Assembly: GCA_032164245.1 (NCBI GenBank)
Contig: JAVMKO010000006.1
Coordinates: forward strand, 6,029,001-6,093,000
Source of the DNA: Sternotherus odoratus
Taxonomy: Eukaryota > Chordata > Testudines > Kinosternidae
DNA length: 64,000 bases
Direction of reading: 5' to 3'
Shown here one piece after another: positions 55,652-64,000 of the stretch (within the stretch, counting starts at the first letter, position 1; each line of letters begins with the position of its first letter). The translations under genes were made by a program, and so were the position numbers. Under the pieces are notes generated by a model. The model did no database searches. It saw only the letters and a list, made by a program, of their open reading frames with translations, and was not told the DNA's origin.

Positions 55652-56784
55652 TGTGACGGTGCTGTTCCTGGTGGGATCCAACTGTGAGTGTCAGATCAGG
55701 ACAGATTGCTTCCAAAAGGGCATCTACAGCCCAAAGCTGGGGTTTCTTCACACTAAGGCACCAAACCAGCTAAACAGAAAAGACTTTGGTCTCACCCCAC
55801 TGGCTGACCACAAGTCACACAAGCAATTCCCTTAGACACTCCAGATTCCCAGTATCACCACCAGCAGCCACCTGTCCTGGGGATCAATGGTTATGAAAAC
55901 CAATACCCCAAATAAAGAAAACGGTTCTCCCCAATTCCAAAGAATCAGGCCCCAGACCCAGGTCAATATACAAATTAGATCTTACCACAAATCACACTGT
56001 AGCCAATCCTTTAGAATCTAAAATCTAAAGGTTTACTATAAAAGGAAAAAGGTATAGGCGAGGGTTAAGAATGGTTAAAAGAAATCAATTACATGCAGTA
56101 ATGGCACATCTCTTAGTACAGGCTTGCAGCAAAGGTAGAATAAACTGCAGGTTCAAATTAAAGTCTTTGGATGCATCCCATTTGGGGGATGGGTCAGTAC
56201 CATTGTCCAGAGTTCCCTGAGTAGCAAAGTTCCATCCAAAGCTGGAAACAAAGCAGGCTGAAGACTGGAGGTGAAAGACGAAAATGGAGGGGCTGTAGCA
56301 GCTTTATTTATAGTTTTTTTCCCCCAGTTGCAAACACCTCTTTGTTCCTGCTGTGAAAAGTCCAGCCCCATGGAGTCCTGGAGTCACATGGGCAGATCAC
56401 ATGTCCATGCCTGACTCATCATTTGCAGGCAGAAGCCATTATGCCCAGGCTTCCTCTTGTAGACTTGTTGTCTGGATTGGAGCATTCCAAGCTCCCAGAG
56501 TCCATTGTGTTGCTTATAGTCCCCTAATGGGCCATCAGGCAGCCCAAGCCAAGCTGACACCCAGCACCCAGGAATCCTCTTTCCCAGCAGAGCACAATAT
56601 CTGGAAGACAGACAGTCCAGAGCCAACATTCATAACTTCAACTGCCAAATTGATACACACATATGGAATAGATACACACATATGGAATAGATACATACAT
56701 AAGACACCTGTTATGACCCCCTTCACCTAATATTTCGTGCACCCATTGATCTACACGGTACCAAACTATTTCAGTACCGTGACA
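55652..56784 (-). mobile_element. Solo LTR (1.13 kb), copy B, minus orientation
   Basis: This is the same family as 13225-14348. It reads TGTGACGGTGCTGTTCCTGG at the left (the reverse of the LTR 3' end) and ACTATTTCAGTACCGTGACA at the right. Flanking GTAGG is perfect on both sides (55647-55651 and 56785-56789). A 20-bp TACACACATATGGAATAGA unit is duplicated at 56652-56692. No internal genes. Confidence 0.92.
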
Positions 56785-56789
56785 GTAGG

Positions 56790-57529
56790 GTTGCCTGACA
56801 TTTTACCTTTATAAGACCCTGTTTTTGATTGCTTTTAATTTTGCCAAATTTAAGGCATTCAGCCTGAAAATTCCCATGCCAGGCATCTACTAAGCCTGAA
56901 TTTTTGTGGAAAGTTTCAGCTAAAAATGGTTCTGCTTTCTCTGAGATTGAGGTTAAGAAAACATGTATTAGCCGAGTTCAAAAAAATTCTTATAGCTGTA
57001 TCATTGAAGAGCTCTAGCAACGCCATGCTTTTCAACAGGGACTGAACATTTGCCATTCGGTCACCCTGGAGTCAAGGATGTGCCTTTTGCCATTCCTGCG
57101 AAAATCTGCCCAAATTTGGCCAAGTCATAAGGCTCCAAAACTAGGAACAAGGATGGGAGAAGAGAGGCTGGAGCCAGGGATGGGAGAGAATAGAAGTCTG
57201 CATTATGGTAGTCTTCAGTTACCGAGGATGGATGGTACTCTGAGAATGAATTGAGTTGTGTAGCAAATGAAACTGTTTGTGTCGGACTCCTGCCTCGCGG
57301 GGGTATTGAGAAGATAAATTCATTAATGTTGGTGAAGCACTAAGATCCCACGATAAGTTCGCCACAGAAACACCCGATAGGGAATGAATAATTGTGCAGT
57401 CAGTGCGGGGCGTGTAGTAAATAATGCATGGAGGCATGCATTGAATGATGAGAATAAAAAGAAAAACTGAATACCTATCCATTCCGCAAGCCCCATCCGG
57501 CCAGGGTGCTGTGTGACGCCGCAGTCCTG
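56790..57529. other. Unannotated interval
   Basis: No gene recognised. The 127-codon minus-strand open frame (57219-57602) has no motif I know and overlaps the L2 start. Confidence 0.45.
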
Positions 57530-58930
57530 TGGAAAAAATAGTCCGTGACCATGTACTTGTTTTGCAGCAACACCTATGAGCCACAGTCACGGACCAGACC
57601 ACACAGGGCTAGAGGCTGTACAGACACAGAACAAAAAGCCCCGGCTCCAGAGACCTTCTGATCTACGTATTAGACAAGAGACCGATTAATACAGGCAGAT
57701 GGGGAGATACAGGAAAGCAGTGAGCCAGCGTTGGTCAGCAAGATTGGCAGTGGTCTCGGCATGCCAGCAGCCTAGCTGTTGTCAAGCATTTTGCAGGCAT
57801 CACGGCAAAGGAGAGGTCTGAGGAGGGATTTGAAGCAGGATCGTGCAGATGTTCACGGGGAGCTTCTAACCGTGAGGGGCAGCACAGGAGGAAGCAGGAA
57901 GGGGCTTGTTTGAAAATGGAACAAGTGGGTGATGGAGGCCGGCACCCTGGGCTGATTGAAGGCGAGTGGACAGGGGATAGAAATGATAGGTTGGTGGGGA
58001 CAGGCCTTGAAAGTGAAGACAAATAGCTTGTGTTTGATATGATAGAGGAGGGATGCAAAGAGAGGGGAGACGTGGTCAAAGCAACGGGGTAGGAGAATGA
58101 TCTTTGCAGCAGCCTTCTGAATGGATAGAAGTGGGGCAAGACTGCATTTGTCCAGAGAGAAGGATGTTGCAGTAACTGAGACATCTTATGAGCTTGGATA
58201 AGAGAGGCTGGATCTTAGAGATCTTGTATAGAGAGAATCTGCAAAGTTTAGATGTAGCCTGGATGTGAGGACTGAGAAGGAGGTCGGAGTCCATGGTGAA
58301 GCTCCGGTTCTGGACTTAAGCAACAGAAAGGATGATGGTGTTGTCCCCAGTGACTGGAGACAAAGAGAGAGGTCGGGTTTGGAGGGAGAGATCAGGATTT
58401 TGGCTTTAGCCATGTCAAGCTTGGGCTGATGGCTTAGACATAGCCAAGGAGATGTCAGGAGAGAGGGTGAGATTTTAGTTTGGACAGAAGGAGACGGGTC
58501 TGGAGTAGAGAGGTAGGTCTGTGTGTCATCAGCATAGAGATGGCAGCTGAATTTGTGTTGGATGATATTACCCAGATATAAGGTGTAGAGGGAGAAGAGA
58601 CGGGGGCCCATGAGAGAGCCCTGTGGAGACCCAATGGAAAGATGGAGGGGTGATGACAAGGATCCTCTAAAAGGAACAATCAGAGAGGTAGGAAAAGAAC
58701 CAGGAAGGGACAGAGCCATGGAAGCTAGCGGAGAACAAGATATCAAGAAGAAGATGGTTGAGAATGTCAGAAGTGTCTGACAGGTCAAGGAGGCTGAGGA
58801 TGGAGGACTGGTTCTGAATTTTGGCCAAAAAACAGGTCATTAAAGACTTTGGCAACAGCCATTTCAATGGAGCATGAGGGATGGAAGTTGGACTAGGGAG
58901 AGGCTAGGGTGGAATTGGAAGAAAGACTGC
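57530..58930 (-). mobile_element. L2 LINE, RT core and 3' part
   Basis: This is the most complete LINE in the window. From right to left on the minus strand: 'LLDLSDTSDILNHLLL' and 'SWFFSYLSDCSF' (58667-58867), then, after a frameshift, 'GSPQGSLMGPRLFSLYTL' and the catalytic box YADD (codons 58525-58536). 'LSYCNILLSGQ' follows in a further frame (about 58100-58220), then the C-terminal region and the L2 tail around 57600. At least two frameshifts break it. Confidence 0.85.
58186..58788 (-). pseudogene. L2 reverse transcriptase fragment (YADD box)
   Basis: A 200-codon open stretch holds the RT fingers/palm segment. 'GSPQGSLMGPRLF' is at residues 53-65, and 'LYADDTQTYLS' with the paired catalytic aspartates is at 84-94. 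The N-terminal RT aspartate motif lies in another frame (58667-58867) and the C-terminal domain in a third. It is therefore a dead L2 ORF2, though long and still legible. Function when alive: copying element RNA into the genome. Confidence 0.85.
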
Positions 58931-61612
58931 TGTTTTAGACGGTGCTCTGAATGAGTTTACTTCCCCATCTCCCTTCTCCCTTTCATCTGTAACTGGAGAA
59001 GCAAGTGGGTTTTTTTAAGATGTAAGAGACTAAATGATGCTTGTATTGCAATGGTTGAAAGCACCTGTGGCCATCTTGGAATCAGTTTCGGATAGGACAA
59101 CTGTGTGGTCAGTCTCTTTAAATGGGTATTTTCTAATGTTCCACAATGCAGCTGTGGTCAATGTCAAACTATATTGCATCTCATTGTTGAGTGCCCACAG
59201 ACTTATGGTGACGGCAGGCTACCAGCTCTCCACCAGGGCACATTGCGCATATTTGGATGATGACTGTGAGGGGAAAGAGCCAGAGGTGAGTGAGAGGTTA
59301 AGGAGAAGGGTAGGGGAAAGAATAGGGAAAGGGTGTGAGGGAGGTGGGATGGGATGGAGTCACTGGGGCAAGTTGAGGAGTTAGAGGAGGAGAGCAGATG
59401 AGAAATCTGTAACTGCAGAGGAGAAGAGAGTTGTAGAAGGGGAAGGGAGGGCAAGCAAAGGGGAAGGTTATGTCATATGGTCATATTTTTCCTTGAAGAA
59501 AGTGAGATCCTGTGAAGGCAGGAGGCAGGGAAAGATGGGGTATTGAGACATTAATCAAAGGTAGTAAAATGCTGACTGGAATTATGAACTTGGGATTCAG
59601 TGAAGTTGGAGCAGTAGAGTAGTTCAGCTAGGAAGATGGCAGAACTGAAGGGGGAGAAAACTAATTTATAGAGGAAGAAGTTGGTTGGTCATGGGATTTC
59701 CACTTGAGATACTCTGCCTCATGACAGCATGGGGTGGGGGAAGTAGATGTTAGGGGTGAGCCCAGACTGGGGGGTTTGCAGGGAGGTCCCTGCAGTGGGG
59801 GGAGGGACAGATCAGGTGACTACAGTGCAAATTTTGAAAAACGTTCAAAAGCCTCCTCTACTTTTGAAGTCTATTTTCAGAGCAATACCTGCAGGCCATG
59901 AAAGAGTTAAACCAAATGAATCAATAAATAAGACAATACCCATTGTCGGAAACACAATCTGTTTGACTTTTTGGTTTTCAAAACTCTTTCTACTGTGGTT
60001 CCCATGGTAACTACTGTGGAGCACGTGAAGGGAACACAGCCTTCTCCTAATCAACTCTAGCCGTTGAAAGTGATTTTGTAGTTCTTTCAAATGTAAACCA
60101 CAGAATTAGCTTTTTAGAAAACAAGTGAGATAACTGAAGAGAAAACAGTCTCTGGGATAAGAAAGATTTACTGCTACTAAATGAAACAGTAGTCTAATTA
60201 TTGAATAATTAGCATTTGGTGCAATCTCTCTGGCATGCAAAGGAAAATGCCAACGACCTGTGGTTATGAGAAGGATGTTGTGATGCTTATACATCCCAAG
60301 AAGATGACAAAATTGTGATATAGCACACAACAGTTCAACTTTAGTATATGTCGCATTTTACACCCCACCTGTCTCAAAATGCATCAAGGAATGTGATGCA
60401 AGACTGAACAAGAACCCGCACAGAGTAAAGTACATGCCAATACAGCAACACTCCATAAAGCAGAATGAAAAGTCCCTAACCCTCTCAAATTGCATTGCAG
60501 GGTGACAACTGCATTTGCAATTACAGGTCCTCATCTAACTTCCAATTAAGCCAATAGGTCTATTTGTGTGCTCACAGTTACACATGCAGGAATTAATTCA
60601 CTCCCACTGGCACATGGACAGCTGAATCACAGCGAGATTCTTCCCTGTCGAAGGGCAGGTGATGTTTGCCTTGTCCTCCCTCCTTCCAATTATAGAAACG
60701 AGCACCTGGGTTGCAGAAAAACATGACCTCCTTGAACTAACTCCACTAAAGGTCAAAGCAGGCTTCCGAAAGCCAGCTTTTCCAAGAGGCCTTTGCTAGA
60801 AAACAGTTCTAGCCAATTAGATGCACTGGATGCTTAGATGTAACATTTCATCTGCCTGCCTAAAAATATTAATAACCCTGCATAATACTAGATACTATGG
60901 AATGTCATCTTAGAGCAATTTTTTAACATTAGGATTTTGGGGGCAGTTTTACTTGGGTTCCTAGAACTGTATTGTTTAATGTCCACTACTTCATATGATT
61001 AGGTGCAGATGACAGATGCCCGGTGTCTCGTAATCTGCAGGGCATTCTGCCAAATGTGTGCCCTGGACCAGCTGATCAAGGTCAGGTCACTGACCATGTG
61101 ACTCATCCAGTGATTGCCTGGCTTGTTTGTACAGCAGTGGGGCTTCTGAGCTGGCTGTTTGGCCATGGCAAAACTCTGGTCAATAAGGTCAGCTCTCAAC
61201 TGCCAGGTGATATGAGCATGTTTTGTTCTCACATTGTACATTCAGAAATACTCACTGGACACCATTTTGTTTTGCTCTGTGTATTTGCATGTTCATTGTT
61301 TTAAAAGAGCGGTTTGAAACTTTTCAAATTTCCAAATGAGGACAATTTCAAATTGTGAAATTTTTACAAAAAGGAATTAAAAAATTGAAATTTTAGGAAC
61401 AATTCATTTATTTTTTGACCAGCTATACAGACGGTTGGATTTCCAATTTCTATATTTTTGAATATGGGAGGAAAAAAGCTAAGTGTCTGGGTTGTTTGTT
61501 TGTTTTTTCCCCTCAAAATTTGTTCTTTTTTGGCCAACCAATCCAACCAAATAAAAAAACCCTGGGAATAATTTTCTAGGCTAGTCATGACATAAAGAAA
61601 AGGACAATTATT
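58931..61612. other. Unannotated interval
   Basis: No gene recognised. 59260-59460 is purine-rich (AGAGGAGAAGG). The 59998 X-box lies in a repeat-free segment. Confidence 0.4.
59998..60011. promoter_or_regulatory. RFX-type X-box motif
   Basis: GTTCCCATGGTAAC is a near-perfect palindromic RFX site with one deviation at position 4, the best of the three X-box matches in the window. Occupancy is inferred. Confidence 0.4.
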
Positions 61613-61618
61613 TTAATA

Positions 61619-62175
61619 CAGTAAAACCTCCATTTAACGGACTAATTCGGGCAAGGGGGTGTCCGTTAAATCAAAAAGTCCATTATTTAATAATAATAAT
61701 AAAAAAGAGCTGTCGGAGCAGCAGCCCGCCCGCCACAGGGTCGGGGCGGCAGCTGCGCAGCCTGCCCGTTGCTGGGACCCGGGCGGCAGCCGGGAGCCGG
61801 GAGCCAGCCCTCCTGGGTCCCGGCTGCTGGGCCCGGGGCGGCAGCCGGGAGCTGGCAGCCAGCCCGACCGGGTCCCGGCTGCTGGGACTGGGGCGGCAGC
61901 CGGGAGCCGGCAGCCCGCCCACCCGCAGATGGGAGCCGGGCGGGAACCGGGAGCCGGCAGCCCGCCCGCCCGCAGGCGGGACCTGGCAGCCAGCCAGCCC
62001 ACCCGCAGGCGGGAGCCGGCAGCCCGCCCGCCCGCTGGCGGGACTCGGGCAGGAGCCGGGAGCCGGCAGCCAGCCCTCGAGAAATGGATTTTGGATGCAT
62101 CAGACTTGCTCAGAAATTTTGTCCGTTGCATCCGAAGTCCATTAAATCGAGGTCCGTTAAATCGAGGGTTTACTG
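61619..62175. mobile_element. Pogo/Tigger-like MITE with a GC-rich array
   Basis: TA lies on both sides (61617-61618 and 62176-62177). Ends start CAGTAAAACCTCCATTTAAC at the left and, inverted, CAGTAAACCCTCGATTTAAC at the right (22 of 25 positions match). A CAGTAAAMCCTCSATTTAACGG end with a TA duplication is typical of Tigger/pogo elements. Subterminal GTCCGTTAAATC occurs near both ends. There is no transposase. The 195- and 175-codon open frames arise from the GC-rich interior. Confidence 0.85.
61725..62085. repeat. GC-rich degenerate minisatellite
   Basis: Units built from GGGAGCCGGCAGCCCGCCCG, GCTGGGACC and GGCGGCAGCC vary between about 30 and 60 bp. The strand alternates between proline/arginine/glycine-rich nonsense frames. 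Confidence 0.85.
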
Positions 62176-62177
62176 TA

Positions 62178-62512
62178 TGTAGATAAAATACTGGGCTTTT
62201 GTCATCTCCCTTTAAGAACATCTAATCAATTCCAGAACTGATGCAACCAGCCATTCCAACAGTACATATATTAAAAGAAGCAGGACTGGAGTTCTTAATG
62301 GAAATATAGATTAAAGTGACTAGGAAAAGTTATACTGCCCATCTTTAATATATTAATAACTATGGTATAATGCCATTAACAGGTGAATACAAATTCTCCC
62401 CAACACTCATTCCTCATTCTGCTAAGAAACTTCAAGTCTGCCACCTTGTGCTCAGATTGAAAAGGAACACGAAACACCGTTCTCCAGATACACAGTAGAG
62501 CTAACTAGGGTG
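62178..62512. other. Unannotated interval
   Basis: No gene or repeat recognised. Confidence 0.45.
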
Positions 62513-62517
62513 ATCAG

Positions 62518-62626
62518 ATGTCCTGATTTTATAGGGACAGTCACGATTTTTGAGTCTTTTTCTTATATAGGCTCCTATTACCCCCTCCTCCATCCCGATT
62601 TTTTCACATTTGCTGTCTGGTCACCC
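62518..62626. mobile_element. Small MITE 'GGGTGACCAGA', copy 2
   Basis: TA lies on both sides (62516-62517 and 62627-62628). Ends are GGGTGATCAGATGTCC and the inverted GTCTGGTCACCC. It is the same orientation and family as 46411-46525. The TA duplication suggests a Tc1/mariner-type transposase. Confidence 0.88.
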
Positions 62627-62628
62627 TA

Positions 62629-63155
62629 CAGTTAACTAGCACATATAGAAAACAATTACCCAACATTGTGGTTGAGATTTTAAATGCACAGATGTCAGGA
62701 AATTCACACTTACGGTTCCCACCTCAGCCATAACCCAACCCCATGGGGTGTATCTAGTAGTTTGTAGCACTGTTTTGTGCTTTGTGTAATGGTATGGCAA
62801 ACGGTTTTGTAGTGTGGACTGCCCCTTCAGCCATTCCTGTAATGGTCCCGGGAGCCCAGTTACTGTGCTGTTGACAATTTGTATTTCTAGGGGTTTATAA
62901 GAGTTTAACTTTTTGAATCTCATCTACTGTCATGAAATAATTGTCTGACCCTCCCATAGTTCCCCACAACTGGGAAAATGTAAATTGATAAACTATATAA
63001 TGAAGTGTAAATTGCATAATCGTGCACAACTGTGAAAATGTAAAAGGGGAACAAATTTTAAAAAGCTTAAATATAGTATCCGTGTTTATCAGTCACCATT
63101 ACTTGAGAAATGGAAATGGAATTCTGCCAAGCCTAGGAACAGGGAAGAGAACCAG
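62629..63155. other. Unannotated AT-rich interval
   Basis: A short partial duplication (ACAACTGGGAAAATGTAAAT at about 62966 and ACAACTGTGAAAATGTAAAA at about 63026) is visible. No gene recognised. Confidence 0.45.
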
Positions 63156-63159
63156 CTCA

Positions 63160-63385
63160 GCCTAGGCTCCCGGGTCTAATACCAGCCCAGGTCTTCAGTT
63201 CTAGTGCAGCACAGGTCCCCGGGTCTAGGACAGCCAAGGACCCTGGTTCTAATACCAGCCTAGGTTAGTGGTTCTAGCACCATAGACCCTCAGGTTCTAG
63301 CACCGCCAGGAGCTAGCACAGCCTGAGACCCACTGGTTCTAGCACCGCCTGGGCCTCTAGCACAGTGTGGGGCTGTGGCCAGAGG
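63160..63385. repeat. Degenerate ~30-bp tandem repeat
   Basis: GGTTCTAGCACC, GGGTCTAATACCAGCC and related words recur about seven times at 25-35 bp spacing, such as TGGTTCTAGCACCGCC at about 63335. It ends just upstream of the CpG-rich promoter. Confidence 0.75.
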
Positions 63386-63479
63386 GGTCACTGAGCAGTG
63401 ATCTCCCTCCCCCCTGGCAGGCACCCACAAGGCCTGAGTGCCACTGGCTTCCCTCAGGGCCAGCCCTGCACCCCACCCC

Positions 63480-63956
63480 CTCGAGAGCGCCCCTATTGGC
63501 CTCTGAGTCACTTTCACCCAGCACACGGTGCCCTATTGGCTCCCTAACGTTCTAAGCCCGCCTTCAACTGTTTTTCACTCAGGCTGGACCCGCCCCTCTA
63601 GGTCCCCGACCGCGCTTCACTTCTATCACAGGCGCTGGATGACATCACCGCTCCAAACTCTGACATGCGCGCCTCGCCTCTCAGAGCCCGAGCATGCGCA
63701 ATGTGGGTTGATCGGGCTACTCCGAAACGCGCGTGCGCTCGGGGGGGCTGCTGTCCGCTCCGCCGCCAGCGCCGTGCGCGGGCTCGGTTCGGGCATGCGC
63801 AGTCCGGGCGCTATCCCAGAATGCGCATGCGCCAGAACTAGCTCTTCCGCCGGCAACGCTGGCCGAGTCCGGCTCTCCCTGACATGCGCAGTGAGCGCGC
63901 TGGGCTAGCGAGAAGGCGGAAGTCTCCCGTGAGTAGGCGCCGGGCGCGTAACTAAG
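63480..63956 (+). promoter_or_regulatory. CpG-rich housekeeping-type promoter and 5' UTR
   Basis: CpG density rises sharply from about 63560. Elements seen: two CTATTGGC inverted CCAAT boxes (about 63492 and 63532) and CCGCCCC (about 63591). CATGCGC half-sites lie at 63664, 63693, 63794 and 63883, with the full NRF1-type palindrome TGCGCATGCGCC at 63822-63833. A ZNF143-type core TCCCAGAATGC is at 63814-63824. ETS-type sites are GCTCTTCCGC (reverse, about 63841) and GGCGGAAGTC (about 63915). AAGATGGCGGC at 63954 is a YY1-type initiator over the start codon. There is no TATA box. This set is typical of broadly expressed, often mitochondrial or ribosomal, genes. GTGAGTAGG at about 63929 could instead be a splice donor. 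Confidence 0.8.
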
Positions 63957-64000
63957 ATGGCGGCCTCCGTGCGGCGCTGCGCCGTGGCCTGGCTGGTCCC
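63957..64000 (+). CDS. 5' end of an unidentified gene, first 14 codons
   Basis: An ATG with a strong context (A at -3, G at +4) opens a frame that reaches the window end. An in-frame TGA at 63930-63932, nine codons upstream, fixes this as the first start in the frame. The peptide MAASVRRCAVAWLV has two arginines, no acidic residue and a short hydrophobic stretch, so it could begin a mitochondrial targeting peptide or a signal peptide. It is too short to identify. It sits over the YY1-type AAGATGGCGGC, common at first codons of housekeeping genes. An alternative is that this is non-coding 5' exon sequence. Confidence 0.6.
   Translation, partial: MAASVRRCAVAWLV

Noticed and set aside
61634..62221. 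195- and 175-codon open frames on opposite strands
   Set aside because: They translate the GC-rich array of the pogo-like MITE and start or end in its inverted repeats.
1..64000. CRISPR arrays, operons or a bacterial or phage defence system
   Set aside because: The tandem arrays have no unique spacers, no long intact genes exist, and the repeat content is vertebrate.

Overview
The window looks like a stretch of a cryptodiran (hidden-neck) turtle genome. It is almost entirely non-coding, and most of its recognisable content is decayed transposable elements. The best taxonomic clues are a tRNA-derived SINE with a CR1-type tail (about 21981-22161, the tortoise/CryI type), many CR1 LINE ends with the amniote/turtle 3' consensus, L2 and MIR relics, a Penelope-like element with a GIY-YIG domain, and several hAT and TA-target MITE families. 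The species call is inference from repeat families, not from a gene.

Only one plausible host gene is seen. A CpG-rich promoter fills the last ~500 bases, with NRF1-type palindromes, a ZNF143-type core, ETS sites, inverted CCAAT boxes and a YY1-type start context. It leads into an ATG at 63957 that stays open to the window end (14 codons). The gene cannot be named from so little. Every other open frame I examined reads as a transposon relic, the translation of a tandem repeat, or chance.

Layout. 0-1 kb: CR1 relic. 1.3-4.4 kb: a 3,021-bp hAT-type element with a perfect 8-bp target duplication, filled by a C-rich 50-bp minisatellite. 4.4-10.5 kb: little recognisable repeat, one MIR. 10.5-14.4 kb: CR1, an LTR fragment, L2, and a 1.1-kb solo LTR. 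15-19.4 kb: LTR fragments, then two Penelope-like tails in opposite orientation around an AT-ended element holding a C-rich array. 22-23.5 kb: CryI SINE, hAT fragment, CR1. 25.4-27.2 kb: a hAT MITE with a perfect 8-bp target duplication, then L2. 31-33.1 kb: a hAT with a nested solo LTR, then a 700-bp solo LTR with a perfect 5-bp duplication. 37-44.5 kb: CR1, Penelope-like and MITE relics, including a GC-rich fold-back element. 46-48 kb: a MITE and CR1s. 53.8-58.9 kb: CR1 with a nested hAT, hAT with a nested CR1, a second copy of the 1.1-kb solo LTR in reverse orientation, and an L2 still showing the reverse-transcriptase YADD box. 61.6-62.6 kb: a pogo-like MITE with a GC-rich array and a second copy of the GGGTGA MITE. 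63.2 kb to end: a degenerate ~30-bp tandem repeat, then the promoter and first coding bases.

No operon-like or CRISPR-like system is present. The most distinctive signal is that several unrelated non-autonomous DNA elements each carry a GC/C-rich tandem or fold-back array between otherwise well-preserved ends. The tandem arrays create long but meaningless open frames in several frames at once.
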